The notes under the pieces are model-generated. The model was not told where the DNA came from, ran no database searches, and worked only from the letters and a program-made list of their open reading frames with translations. The position numbers were made by a program, and so were the translations under genes. Positions 1 to 7,229 of a DNA stretch of 64,000 nucleotides are shown here, piece by piece (position 1 is the first letter of the stretch; each line of letters opens with the position of its first letter). This DNA comes from Caldilineaceae bacterium (GTDB lineage Bacteria > Chloroflexota > Anaerolineae > Caldilineales > Caldilineaceae): NCBI GenBank assembly GCA_026645575.1, contig JAPKMW010000010.1, positions 1-64,000 on the forward strand. The letters are read 5' to 3'.

Positions 1-588
1 CGCCAAACGGCCCAGGCACCGGAGCAGACGGTCTTCTTGTTTATGGATCAGATGGGCTATTACCGCTGGCCGGAACCCGGTGAAGTTTGGGGCGAAGCCG
101 CACCAGCCACAGCCCCGCAAACGGACCGCCAACACAGCAAACAGGCGCAGTGGCGGCTGATTGGCGTGCTGAATGCCCTCACTGGTCAAGTCGACTATTT
201 GGATGGCTACATCGTCGGACGCGCCAAAGTCATTGCCATGTATGAGCAAATTGTGACCACCTATTCTTGGGCGGAACGCATCTTTGTCGCACAAGATAAC
301 TGGAGTATTCATAAACATGAGGATGTCTCCTCTGCGCTAGCTAAACTGCCTACGATCCAACCGGTTTGGTTGCCGACTTATTCGCCTTGGCTCAATCCGA
401 TTGAAAAGCTTTGGCGTTGGCTGCGGCACGATATTCTCACGCTTCATCGTTGCGCCGGTGATTGGCCGCTCTTGCGTAAACGCGTCAATGGCTTCTTGGA
501 TCAATTTGCCACCGGTTCTCATGCGCTCTTGCGCTATACTGGTTTACTTGGCTCCGGCAAGCTCGCTCAGGCCATTCGCACACCTTGA
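1..588 (+). CDS. IS630-family transposase, 3-prime part (cut by window edge)
   Basis: This is the catalytic half of a DDE transposase that cuts and rejoins the ends of an IS630-type insertion sequence. The frame is open from base 1, so the N-terminal DNA-binding part lies outside the window. The acidic triad can be seen: Asp in FMDQMG (base 46), Asp in AQDNWSIHKH, and Glu in NPIEKLWRWLRHD, with the Asp-to-Glu spacing usual for the family. The motif YSPWLNPIEKLWRW is typical of IS630/Tc1-mariner-like transposases. No terminal inverted repeat could be defined in the 225 bp that follow, which hold no convincing gene, so the right end of the element is not placed. Whether the element is intact cannot be judged from here. 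Confidence 0.85.
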   Translation, partial: RQTAQAPEQTVFLFMDQMGYYRWPEPGEVWGEAAPATAPQTDRQHSKQAQWRLIGVLNALTGQVDYLDGYIVGRAKVIAMYEQIVTTYSWAERIFVAQDNWSIHKHEDVSSALAKLPTIQPVWLPTYSPWLNPIEKLWRWLRHDILTLHRCAGDWPLLRKRVNGFLDQFATGSHALLRYTGLLGSGKLAQAIRTP

Positions 589-813
589 TTACCGATTTTG
601 ATTCTTAAATTTCATTAGAGCTACTGCTTGTTGTCAAAGATAGAACAAAAGCAACACTTCTCAGAAAACGGCAGGCTGCACCGAACATTGCGTGGTGCTG
701 ACCGGGCTGATCTCCACGCATTATCAACGTTTTCGGCCCGCTGGGACGCTGTTTCGTTAACAAAGTGGTCGCTCGCAGCCACCGAAACGCCTGAAAGTGG
801 TATTCGCGCTCCA

Positions 814-1029
814 CTACCCCTCTAGTTCAAGATCGTCACGCATTAGCCGTTCAATGGGAACGTCAAAGAATGTCGCCAGTTGAAAAACTAACGCCGCTGA
901 GGGTTTTCTTTGTCCATTTTCAACCCGGCTGATTTGTGTATCGCTGGTCTGCACCTGATCGGCCAGTTGTTTCATACTAAGCTGGCGTTGTTGGCGCAAC
1001 AGCCGCACCTTTTCCCCAATTCGCTTCAA
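814..1029 (-). CDS. XRE-family transcriptional regulator (second of a tandem pair)
   Basis: Small DNA-binding protein of about 71 residues consisting almost entirely of one Cro/C1-type helix-turn-helix (QLSMKQLADQVQTSDTQISRVENGQRKPS), followed by a short tail (IERLMRDDLELEG). The start chosen is TTG at 1029, which has a good TTGAGGAA ribosome-binding site about 6 nt upstream; a longer GTG start at 1074 is possible but would add unrelated sequence. It follows the other XRE gene directly and is probably co-transcribed with it. The two proteins are paralogues that share the C-terminal pattern RDxLEL, suggesting a local duplication. The likely role is a repressor acting on the divergent gene, on this pair, or on both. 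Confidence 0.75.
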   Translation of the reverse strand: MKRIGEKVRLLRQQRQLSMKQLADQVQTSDTQISRVENGQRKPSAALVFQLATFFDVPIERLMRDDLELEG

Positions 1030-1074
1030 CTTGCATTCCTCAAATTGGCATGATGGCGCAAAAAGCGTCCGCAC

Positions 1075-1326
1075 TCAATTGTCGGACGTTTTTTGCGTCG
1101 GAGTGGCTTCGCTATTCAACTCAAGTTCATCTCTTGCCAACGGTTCCAGCGGCACTTGAAACAGATCGGCTACCTTGATGACAAGTTCTAAGGAGGGCTT
1201 TTTCTTGCCTGTTTCAATCTCGCTGATAAAGCTATGGGCATGGATGTCGAGCATGGCGGCTAATTGACGCAGGCTCAGACCGCGGCGCTCGCGTAAGGTT
1301 CGTAATTTTTCTCCGAACATGGGCAT
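1075..1326 (-). CDS. XRE-family transcriptional regulator (first of a tandem pair)
   Basis: About 83 residues. The Cro/C1-type helix-turn-helix spans most of the protein (RGLSLRQLAAMLDIH, then FISEIETGKKKPSLELV) and is followed by a tail PLARDELELNSEATPTQK. ATG at 1326 is preferred because GAGGG lies 7 nt upstream; a TTG at 1332 is the alternative. The gene stops only a few bases before the second XRE gene opens, so they form one operon. It is transcribed away from the promoter at 1358-1386 and from an inverted repeat (TTCGC-N5-GCGAA), which is a natural candidate for its operator. The target is inferred from position only. Confidence 0.75.
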   Translation of the reverse strand: MPMFGEKLRTLRERRGLSLRQLAAMLDIHAHSFISEIETGKKKPSLELVIKVADLFQVPLEPLARDELELNSEATPTQKTSDN

Positions 1327-1357
1327 AGACAAACCCTCAAAAACTTAAAATTGGCCC

Positions 1358-1412
1358 TTGACAACCATTACTGCCTATGATACACTTTGGGCAATTGTTC
1401 GCATTTGGCGAA
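1358..1412 (+). promoter_or_regulatory. Sigma70-type promoter with overlapping inverted-repeat operator
   Basis: TTGACA at 1358-1363, a 17-bp spacer, and TACACT at 1381-1386. Downstream of the -10 box, near the expected transcription start, lies the perfect inverted repeat TTCGC-ATTTG-GCGAA (1398-1412). It sits between two divergent units, the XRE pair and a small unknown gene, so control by one of the XRE proteins is a simple inference. Because the -35 box overlaps the apparent upstream TTG start of the plus-strand frame, translation must begin further downstream. Confidence 0.65.
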
Positions 1413-1447
1413 CACTGGGCGATCTTGTAACTAAAGGTGGTTCATCC

Positions 1448-1705
1448 TTGAGTACGTATGACTATGACAAAGTTCTCTCCGACTACGCACATGGCCCCAT
1501 CACAGTCGAGATGGGCCACAGTTTGCAACATATTGGCAAGCTATACGCCGATCAAGCCGCCATGCGTACAGAAATCGACGCGCTGAAAAAGCAAGTCAAC
1601 TTTGCCCAACTAACCGTTGACCAGTTGAAGGCTCTGATCGACAAAGCACGCGCCAAACAAAAGTTGCAAACCGCCGCCAACCACCCTAAACCAGACCTCT
1701 CTTAA
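1448..1705 (+). CDS. Hypothetical coiled-coil protein, XRE-linked
   Basis: An 85-residue protein with no family that I recognise. The start is placed at TTG 1448, preceded by AAAGGTGG about 7 nt upstream; the frame continues further up, but that part overlaps the promoter. The protein is polar, with a predicted helical, probably coiled-coil segment (AAMRTEIDALKKQVNFAQL, then VDQLKALIDKARAKQK) over residues 33-70 and a disordered tail. It lies behind a strong promoter with an operator-like repeat and opposite two XRE repressors, an arrangement seen for repressor-controlled accessory genes. A toxin-antitoxin-like relation is possible but nothing in the sequence demonstrates it. Confidence 0.55.
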   Translation: MSTYDYDKVLSDYAHGPITVEMGHSLQHIGKLYADQAAMRTEIDALKKQVNFAQLTVDQLKALIDKARAKQKLQTAANHPKPDLS

Positions 1706-1861
1706 GTGCAACCGTCAACGACAAACCCATCTAGACGAACTTTCCCCATAGCACTGTTTATGATAAAGCTGCCGCGGTCATTTCGGCAAGTTGAAGACTC
1801 GCCTGGTAATTGACGCATGGCAGAGAACGTGGTACAGTTGCCACAACAAAGGAAGTTATGG

Positions 1862-2839
1862 ATGTCTGAGCAAAGCCAGGAAGCGCGGCGTCAGGTTGAT
1901 CCGATTTTCAAGCAGGTCTTGACCGAAGAACTAACGCCCTTTACCAAAACGTTGCAAACCGAAGTTGAGGTCAGCCGCCTACCTCGTACCATTGATGCGC
2001 TCGTCACCTTAGCGACCGAGGAAGAATTACAACGTGTACGCACGGCAACACCGTTTTTCTATTTTTTGAAGTATAATCAAGTAGAGTTCAAAGGGCGTGA
2101 AGACCCGTTAACCGTTGCCGGTTGTCACCTGATCAATGGGCGTACACAACTTTATTTGGGTGAGCAGGATGTGTTGCTCCAGGAAATGACGGTGACGATC
2201 ATTTGCGCCGGCAAGCCGAGGACGGTGTTGACCCATGCCAAAGCCTTTCAGCCGTTCCGTCGCCAGGAAGCCGGCTATTACAAAAATGCAGCGCACCCCC
2301 CAGTCTATTTGATTGTCATTAACGAGTTGCCAATCGTACCCAAGCACTATGCCTTGCTTTTGTTTGCATCGAGTGACCGCAAGTTTCGGCAGTTTCTTGA
2401 AAAACTGATCGCTGACGGTAATATGCATTATTTGCGGTATGCGTATGAACTTCGACCCCAGATGACTAGGGAGGTATTAACGATGGCTGGTATTTCAACA
2501 TCGATTTCACGGAAAGATTTGCAGTTTATGGCCGAAGATATTGGCCCGGAACTCATTCCTTTTCTCAAGCCTGAGGACTTGCTGAAAAGGATGAACGCTG
2601 AAAAACAAAGAGAGTTGATCTCTATGCTCAACCCCAAAGAAATTCTTGCAGATATGAGTGCTGAAGATCGACTGCGCTTGGTAAAAGTGGAACTGGAAGA
2701 TTTGCTAAAAAGAAAAGGTTTAGAGCTACTATTGGCTGAAATGAACCCTGACAGCCGGAACAAGCTTTTTGAGATGTTGTCAAAAGCACAGGTATCGACT
2801 TCAACAAGCCATCAAGAAAAGAATGGAAATGGTGTATGA
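1862..2839 (+). CDS. Hypothetical protein with PD-(D/E)XK nuclease-like core
   Basis: About 325 residues from ATG 1862, which has AAAGGAAG 6 nt upstream; an in-frame ATG at 1817 would add 15 residues but has no clear ribosome-binding site. In the N-terminal half, an IDALV aspartate and a following VEFKG (Glu-x-Lys) give the spacing of a PD-(D/E)XK nuclease fold, as in Rpn-type and related transposase-like proteins. The C-terminal third (about residues 205-310) is charged and helical, with repeated units such as EDLLKRMNAEKQ and AEDRLRLVKVEL. No exact family is recognised. The fold assignment is an inference from motif spacing. It stands alone on the plus strand before the polymerase gene. Confidence 0.5.
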   Translation: MSEQSQEARRQVDPIFKQVLTEELTPFTKTLQTEVEVSRLPRTIDALVTLATEEELQRVRTATPFFYFLKYNQVEFKGREDPLTVAGCHLINGRTQLYLGEQDVLLQEMTVTIICAGKPRTVLTHAKAFQPFRRQEAGYYKNAAHPPVYLIVINELPIVPKHYALLLFASSDRKFRQFLEKLIADGNMHYLRYAYELRPQMTREVLTMAGISTSISRKDLQFMAEDIGPELIPFLKPEDLLKRMNAEKQRELISMLNPKEILADMSAEDRLRLVKVELEDLLKRKGLELLLAEMNPDSRNKLFEMLSKAQVSTSTSHQEKNGNGV

Positions 2840-2914
2840 AAGACAACAAACTCTTGTAGGTTATTGCTGCATGGCTTTTTATACACCTATTCTGCAACAG
2901 AAGTACGATAACCT

Positions 2915-5900
2915 GTGCAGCCTGTCACCCATCTCCACGTCCACTCCACCTACACCCTCCTCGGCGCGACCGCCTCGGTGCGCGCCTTAACCCAACGCGC
3001 TGCCAAAGAGGGGATGACTCATCTGTCGCTCACCGACACCAACGCCCTCTATGGTGCGGTGGCCTTTAGCCAAGCCTGTCGCCGGGCGGCCATCCAGCCG
3101 ATCCTGGGGATGGTCTTGACCGTGCGTCCACCCGCCTTACCCGACGATGACCCCATGCCCGACCAACTGGTCCTGCTGGCGACCGGGCCGACTGGCTACC
3201 GTTCCCTCTGCCGCCTCTCTTCGGCACTCCAATCCCAACCTGACCGCGAGACGTTGGTGAAAGCAGGGTTGGCTTGGGAAACTCTCAAAGAACAGCGGGC
3301 GGGGCTGCTATGCATTGCCGGCGGACGGCGCAGCCGGTTAGAAAGCTGGCTGCGGGTGGAACAGAGTCAGGCCGCCAACATCTACCTGGGACGGCTGGCT
3401 GGCCTCTTTGAGGAACAACTTTACCTGGCGCTGGAATTGCATACACCAGCAGACCAAGCGATCGCTCGCCAGGTGAGTACGTTGGGACGGCGCTTTGGTT
3501 TGCCCACCGTTGCCGTCCAGCCGGTCTATTGTCTGGAACCAGCCGAGCGTCCCCGATTGCGTTTGTTGGCGGCCATTGATCATAACTGTCGTCTAGAGGA
3601 AGTACCCGCAACCGCCCTGCCCGATGGCGACGATCCGGCCATCGATTTGCATTGGCTCAGTCTCGATGCACTGGCCGAACGCTTTGCGGCCTTTCCTGAT
3701 GCGTTGAAAACCACCCAGACGATTGCCGAGCAATGTGAACCGGCCCTGCCTGATGGTCGTCCGATTTGGCCGGTGTTAAAATTGCCCGCTGGGGTGACAC
3801 CGAATGACCATCTGACTGCACTGGCTGCCGAGGGGTTGCAACAACGGTATCGTAACCCCGTCGATCCACTAATCAATGGGCGATTACAACAAGAGTTAAC
3901 GGTCATCATCAATGCTGGCTACGCCCCGCTCTTTCTGTTGGTCGCCGATCTGGTGCGCTATGCGCGGGAACAGAGCATCCCGGTCAGCACACGGGGCAGT
4001 GTCGCCAATTCACTGGTCGCCTATTGCGTCGGCATCACCACGGTTGACCCGATCGAGCATGAACTGCTCTTTGAACGCTTTCTCAACCCGGAGCGCACCA
4101 GCCCACCCGACATCGACCTGGACTTTTGCAGCGTGCGCCGCGACGAAGTGATTGACTATGTGCGCCGCACCTATGGTGAAGACCGCGTGGCGATGGTGGC
4201 AACGGTCAGCACCATGCGGCCTCGTTCGGCGGTGGGTGAAACGGCCAAAGCCTATGGCTTGAGCGAGGAAGAAGCCAAAACACTCGTGAAGCTGCTGCCC
4301 GACAGTTGGCATCCTGACCCGCGCCGCCGTGTCAATAGTGGGTTGGACGCTATTCTGGAAAAGGTGACGGACCCCCGTCATCGCGACATTGTCACCGCCG
4401 CCTACGCCATCATCGGTCAACCCCACCACCTGAGCGTCCACCCCGGTGGCCTAGTCGTGACGCCGGGGCCGCTCACCGATGTGGCGCCGGTGCAGTGGAC
4501 GCCCAAGGGACTGCTGATCACCCAGTTTGACCACGGCGAGGTTGAGGCGATTGGCCTGCCCAAGGTCGATCTGCTGGGTATTCGCGCCCTCACCGTGTTG
4601 GCCGAGACGACCAAACTGGTGCGCCACCATAACGATCCCGACTTCCGCCTAGATGACATTCCCCTGGATGACCCGCTAACGGCCACGATGTTGGCCCAAG
4701 GCGACACCATCGGCGTCTTTCAGTGCGAATCGACCGGCGCCCGGCGCACCCTGCGTCAACTCAAAGCCGCCACGGTTCATGATCTCGCCATTGCCAACGC
4801 CTTTTTTAAGCCAGGGCCGGCCACCGGTGGCATGGCGACCAGCTTTGTCCGGCGTTACCGGGGGGAAGAGACTGTCAGCTATCTCCACCCGGCGCTGGAG
4901 CCGATCCTGGGCGCCACCAAAGGGGTGCTGATCTTTCAAGAACAGGTCTTGCGCGTCGCCCATGAACTGGCCGGTTTGAGTTGGTTGGAAGCTGACTCGC
5001 TACGCAAGGGCATGAGCAAATTCCAACCGGAAGCGATGGAGCGGATGCGCAACCGTTTTATTGAAGGCTGCCAACGTCCCGGCCCTGCGCTAACGGAAGA
5101 ACAGGCAACCACACTCTGGGAACAGGTGCGCGCCTTTGCCGGCTATGGCTTCAACCAAGGCCACGCCACTGCGTATGCTGATGTCAGCTACCGTTCCGCC
5201 TGGCTCAAGGCACATTACCCAGCCGCTTTTCTGACGGCGCGGCTGGCAAACTATGGTGGTTTTCACCACCCGGCCATCTACATTGCCGAAGCGCAACGGC
5301 TGGGCATTGCGGTGCGACCGCCCCACATCAACCACAGCCGGCGTCACTTTTCGCTGGCGCTGGTGGGCGAGGAAGGCGATGCCCCGCTGCTCTGGATGGG
5401 GCTAAGTCAGGTGCGCAGCCTGCGCCGCCGTACCGTTGCCACCATCCTGACGCAACGTAAAATGCGCCCTTTTGCCAGCCTGGCTGATTTGCGCACGCGC
5501 GTTGAGTTGCAGCACAAAGAGCTAACCCACCTGATCCAATGTGGTGCGCTGGATGGCTTGGGTGAAAGCCGCGCCGCCCTTCTGTCCGCTGCCCAGGAGA
5601 AACAGAACGGCGATAATGTCTGGCAAATGGCCTTTGTCTTTGACGAACCAACCATCACCCCGGAAACGGACGCCCAACGGCTGCAATGGGAACGTCAGGT
5701 GTTGGGCCAACCGGTGAGCGTTCATCCGGTGGCGATCATGGGGAAGTCTGCCAAAGGCTGTAGTACGCTGGCGCAGGCTGCCGCCCAACCCGGTCGCCGG
5801 CTGCGTCTAGCCGTCACCCGCCTCCCCGGCTGGACCGGCGGCAAAGGCTTTTTTATTAGTGATGGTACAACCTACATGGTTGCCATCCCCGCCGGCAAGC

Positions 5901-6016
5901 TGCCCACCCCCCGGCCGTGGACGCCCCTCGTATTGACTGGTCGCTGGATGCTGGATGAGTGGGGCGGTAGTTGGGTGCAGGTGGAAGAGTACGGTCAATC
6001 ATCGGCTGAAATCTGA
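2915..6016 (+). CDS. dnaE2: Error-prone DNA polymerase III alpha-type subunit (DnaE2/ImuC-like)
   Basis: Family C replicative-type DNA polymerase used for damage-tolerant synthesis. At 1033 residues it matches DnaE2/ImuC rather than the longer main replicase DnaE1. The PHP domain opens with HLHVHSTYT (residues 6-14). The polymerase core has the metal-binding PDIDLDF motif (about residue 395), followed by MRPRSAVGETAKAYG, which resembles the DnaE2 form, and HPGGLVVTP. The helix-hairpin-helix region lies near residues 830-900 (LADLRTRVELQHKELTHLIQCGALD). The start is GTG 2915 without a strong ribosome-binding site. The usual partners imuA and imuB are not adjacent, so it is a stand-alone copy here. 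The last 22 bp overlap the convergent neighbour. Confidence 0.85.
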   Translation: MQPVTHLHVHSTYTLLGATASVRALTQRAAKEGMTHLSLTDTNALYGAVAFSQACRRAAIQPILGMVLTVRPPALPDDDPMPDQLVLLATGPTGYRSLCRLSSALQSQPDRETLVKAGLAWETLKEQRAGLLCIAGGRRSRLESWLRVEQSQAANIYLGRLAGLFEEQLYLALELHTPADQAIARQVSTLGRRFGLPTVAVQPVYCLEPAERPRLRLLAAIDHNCRLEEVPATALPDGDDPAIDLHWLSLDALAERFAAFPDALKTTQTIAEQCEPALPDGRPIWPVLKLPAGVTPNDHLTALAAEGLQQRYRNPVDPLINGRLQQELTVIINAGYAPLFLLVADLVRYAREQSIPVSTRGSVANSLVAYCVGITTVDPIEHELLFERFLNPERTSPPDIDLDFCSVRRDEVIDYVRRTYGEDRVAMVATVSTMRPRSAVGETAKAYGLSEEEAKTLVKLLPDSWHPDPRRRVNSGLDAILEKVTDPRHRDIVTAAYAIIGQPHHLSVHPGGLVVTPGPLTDVAPVQWTPKGLLITQFDHGEVEAIGLPKVDLLGIRALTVLAETTKLVRHHNDPDFRLDDIPLDDPLTATMLAQGDTIGVFQCESTGARRTLRQLKAATVHDLAIANAFFKPGPATGGMATSFVRRYRGEETVSYLHPALEPILGATKGVLIFQEQVLRVAHELAGLSWLEADSLRKGMSKFQPEAMERMRNRFIEGCQRPGPALTEEQATTLWEQVRAFAGYGFNQGHATAYADVSYRSAWLKAHYPAAFLTARLANYGGFHHPAIYIAEAQRLGIAVRPPHINHSRRHFSLALVGEEGDAPLLWMGLSQVRSLRRRTVATILTQRKMRPFASLADLRTRVELQHKELTHLIQCGALDGLGESRAALLSAAQEKQNGDNVWQMAFVFDEPTITPETDAQRLQWERQVLGQPVSVHPVAIMGKSAKGCSTLAQAAAQPGRRLRLAVTRLPGWTGGKGFFISDGTTYMVAIPAGKLPTPRPWTPLVLTGRWMLDEWGGSWVQVEEYGQSSAEI

Positions 6017-6528
6017 GCCGGTGAAGTCGATAACTGGCGTTGCTCGTATTGGGGATACTCTGGTTTTGCCTGCCGCAATGTATGGACTTCATCCAACAAC
6101 AATGAAATCACATCGGTGATGGTATTCTGCTCGTAAAAGATTGTCGTGGTTGGGTCAAAAAAAGTGTGTTTCTGTGGAAAATAGTCAACTGGCAACTGTT
6201 CGGGGTGTGTCAACAAAACAGAACTGTGTTTACCCTGGCCGTCAATATCTACGACATATAACTCGCCACCAACAGGATGGATCAGAATCTCATCTAAGGG
6301 CAGTGTTTGCTTGATGTACCTGGCAAGTTGCAGATCCGTAATAGGCAGCACCAACCAGCGATTGTATGTTTCATCCGCATCACACCAATAGTATAGATAG
6401 CCACGATTCTCGCTATCACGGAACAGTGATAAAAGCGGGCCATCAAAATAGGTAAGATCCGCCACCTTATGGCTATCAGGATAAGGTAACTTCGCTACTT
6501 TTTTACCAGTAATTTTATTCATTGCCAT
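5995..6528 (-). CDS. Hypothetical protein (DUF6575-like)
   Basis: About 177 residues, soluble, without signal peptide or membrane segment. The stretch LPYPDSHKVADLTYFDGP followed by LLSLFRD and YLYYWCD is typical of small cytoplasmic proteins annotated as DUF6575; the assignment is from memory and tentative. ATG 6528 is chosen; the frame could open a few codons earlier inside the upstream gene. The coding region overlaps the end of the gene upstream by about 14 bases, so the two are translationally coupled and probably function together. Its 3-prime end overlaps the convergent polymerase gene by 22 bp. No catalytic motif is evident. Confidence 0.65.
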   Translation of the reverse strand: MAMNKITGKKVAKLPYPDSHKVADLTYFDGPLLSLFRDSENRGYLYYWCDADETYNRWLVLPITDLQLARYIKQTLPLDEILIHPVGGELYVVDIDGQGKHSSVLLTHPEQLPVDYFPQKHTFFDPTTTIFYEQNTITDVISLLLDEVHTLRQAKPEYPQYEQRQLSTSPAQISADD

Positions 6529-6952
6529 CAGCTCGCCCCACAATCACAAATTTCTCTTTTAGATCGACGCCGGCATATTCATGAAAAGTAAGATGCCCAC
6601 TACGCTTATCTACAGGAGAAATGACACCATCACTCTTCGTTACCTTCCCTTCAGCAACATACTCGCCAATGCTTTCGACGAGACGACGATGCGCTGCAAT
6701 CCTGGCACGATACTGCTTCTGTGCATTTTGCCGTGAGTCATAAAAAGATAAACCAAACCCCTTACACTTGCTGCTTAGGTCAATGGCCGGATCGTTCACA
6801 CGACGAGGGTTGATCATGGCGACTACCAGAAAATCGTTAGGGTGCCTCATCTCTTGATGAACCCATCGGTAGACAGTCATTTCTATACTGTGATAATCGG
6901 CTGGCGGACACCCTTCAATGGCGCCAATGTGTGTGGAATACTTGAACTGCAT
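6515..6952 (-). CDS. Hypothetical protein, first gene of a two-gene operon
   Basis: A 145-residue soluble protein with no family that I recognise. Its N-terminus has a Cys-Pro-Pro segment (IEGCPPADYHSIEMTVYRW), and its C-terminal part ends in a beta-rich segment around LKEKFVIVGRADGNE. The last codons overlap the start of the DUF6575-like gene. Such an overlapping pair of unknown proteins could be a toxin/immunity-like or subunit pair, but no sequence motif supports a specific function. About 277 bp of AT-rich DNA separates it from the divergent adhesin gene and must hold the promoters of both. Confidence 0.6.
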   Translation of the reverse strand: MQFKYSTHIGAIEGCPPADYHSIEMTVYRWVHQEMRHPNDFLVVAMINPRRVNDPAIDLSSKCKGFGLSFYDSRQNAQKQYRARIAAHRRLVESIGEYVAEGKVTKSDGVISPVDKRSGHLTFHEYAGVDLKEKFVIVGRADGNE

Positions 6953-7229
6953 AGTAGAACGAAGACTTATCTACGGATTACTTATTTATTTTAACCGATA
7001 TGAGTAGGATAATCAATTTTCGTAAAAAACGAAAAATGGTTCGAGTTTGGTTTACAAAATGATTACAGAAATCTTCCTCGAAAGAGAGCTTTTTCGGCTA
7101 AATGACTGAGCACATCACCCATCCCGGCCATTCTGTTACTCATTTGACAGGACGAATCCGCCGATTTCCTTCTACAATAAGCTTATCGCCAACGGGCGAA
7201 CCTACTACTTTCCGAGGAGCGGTGAGCTT

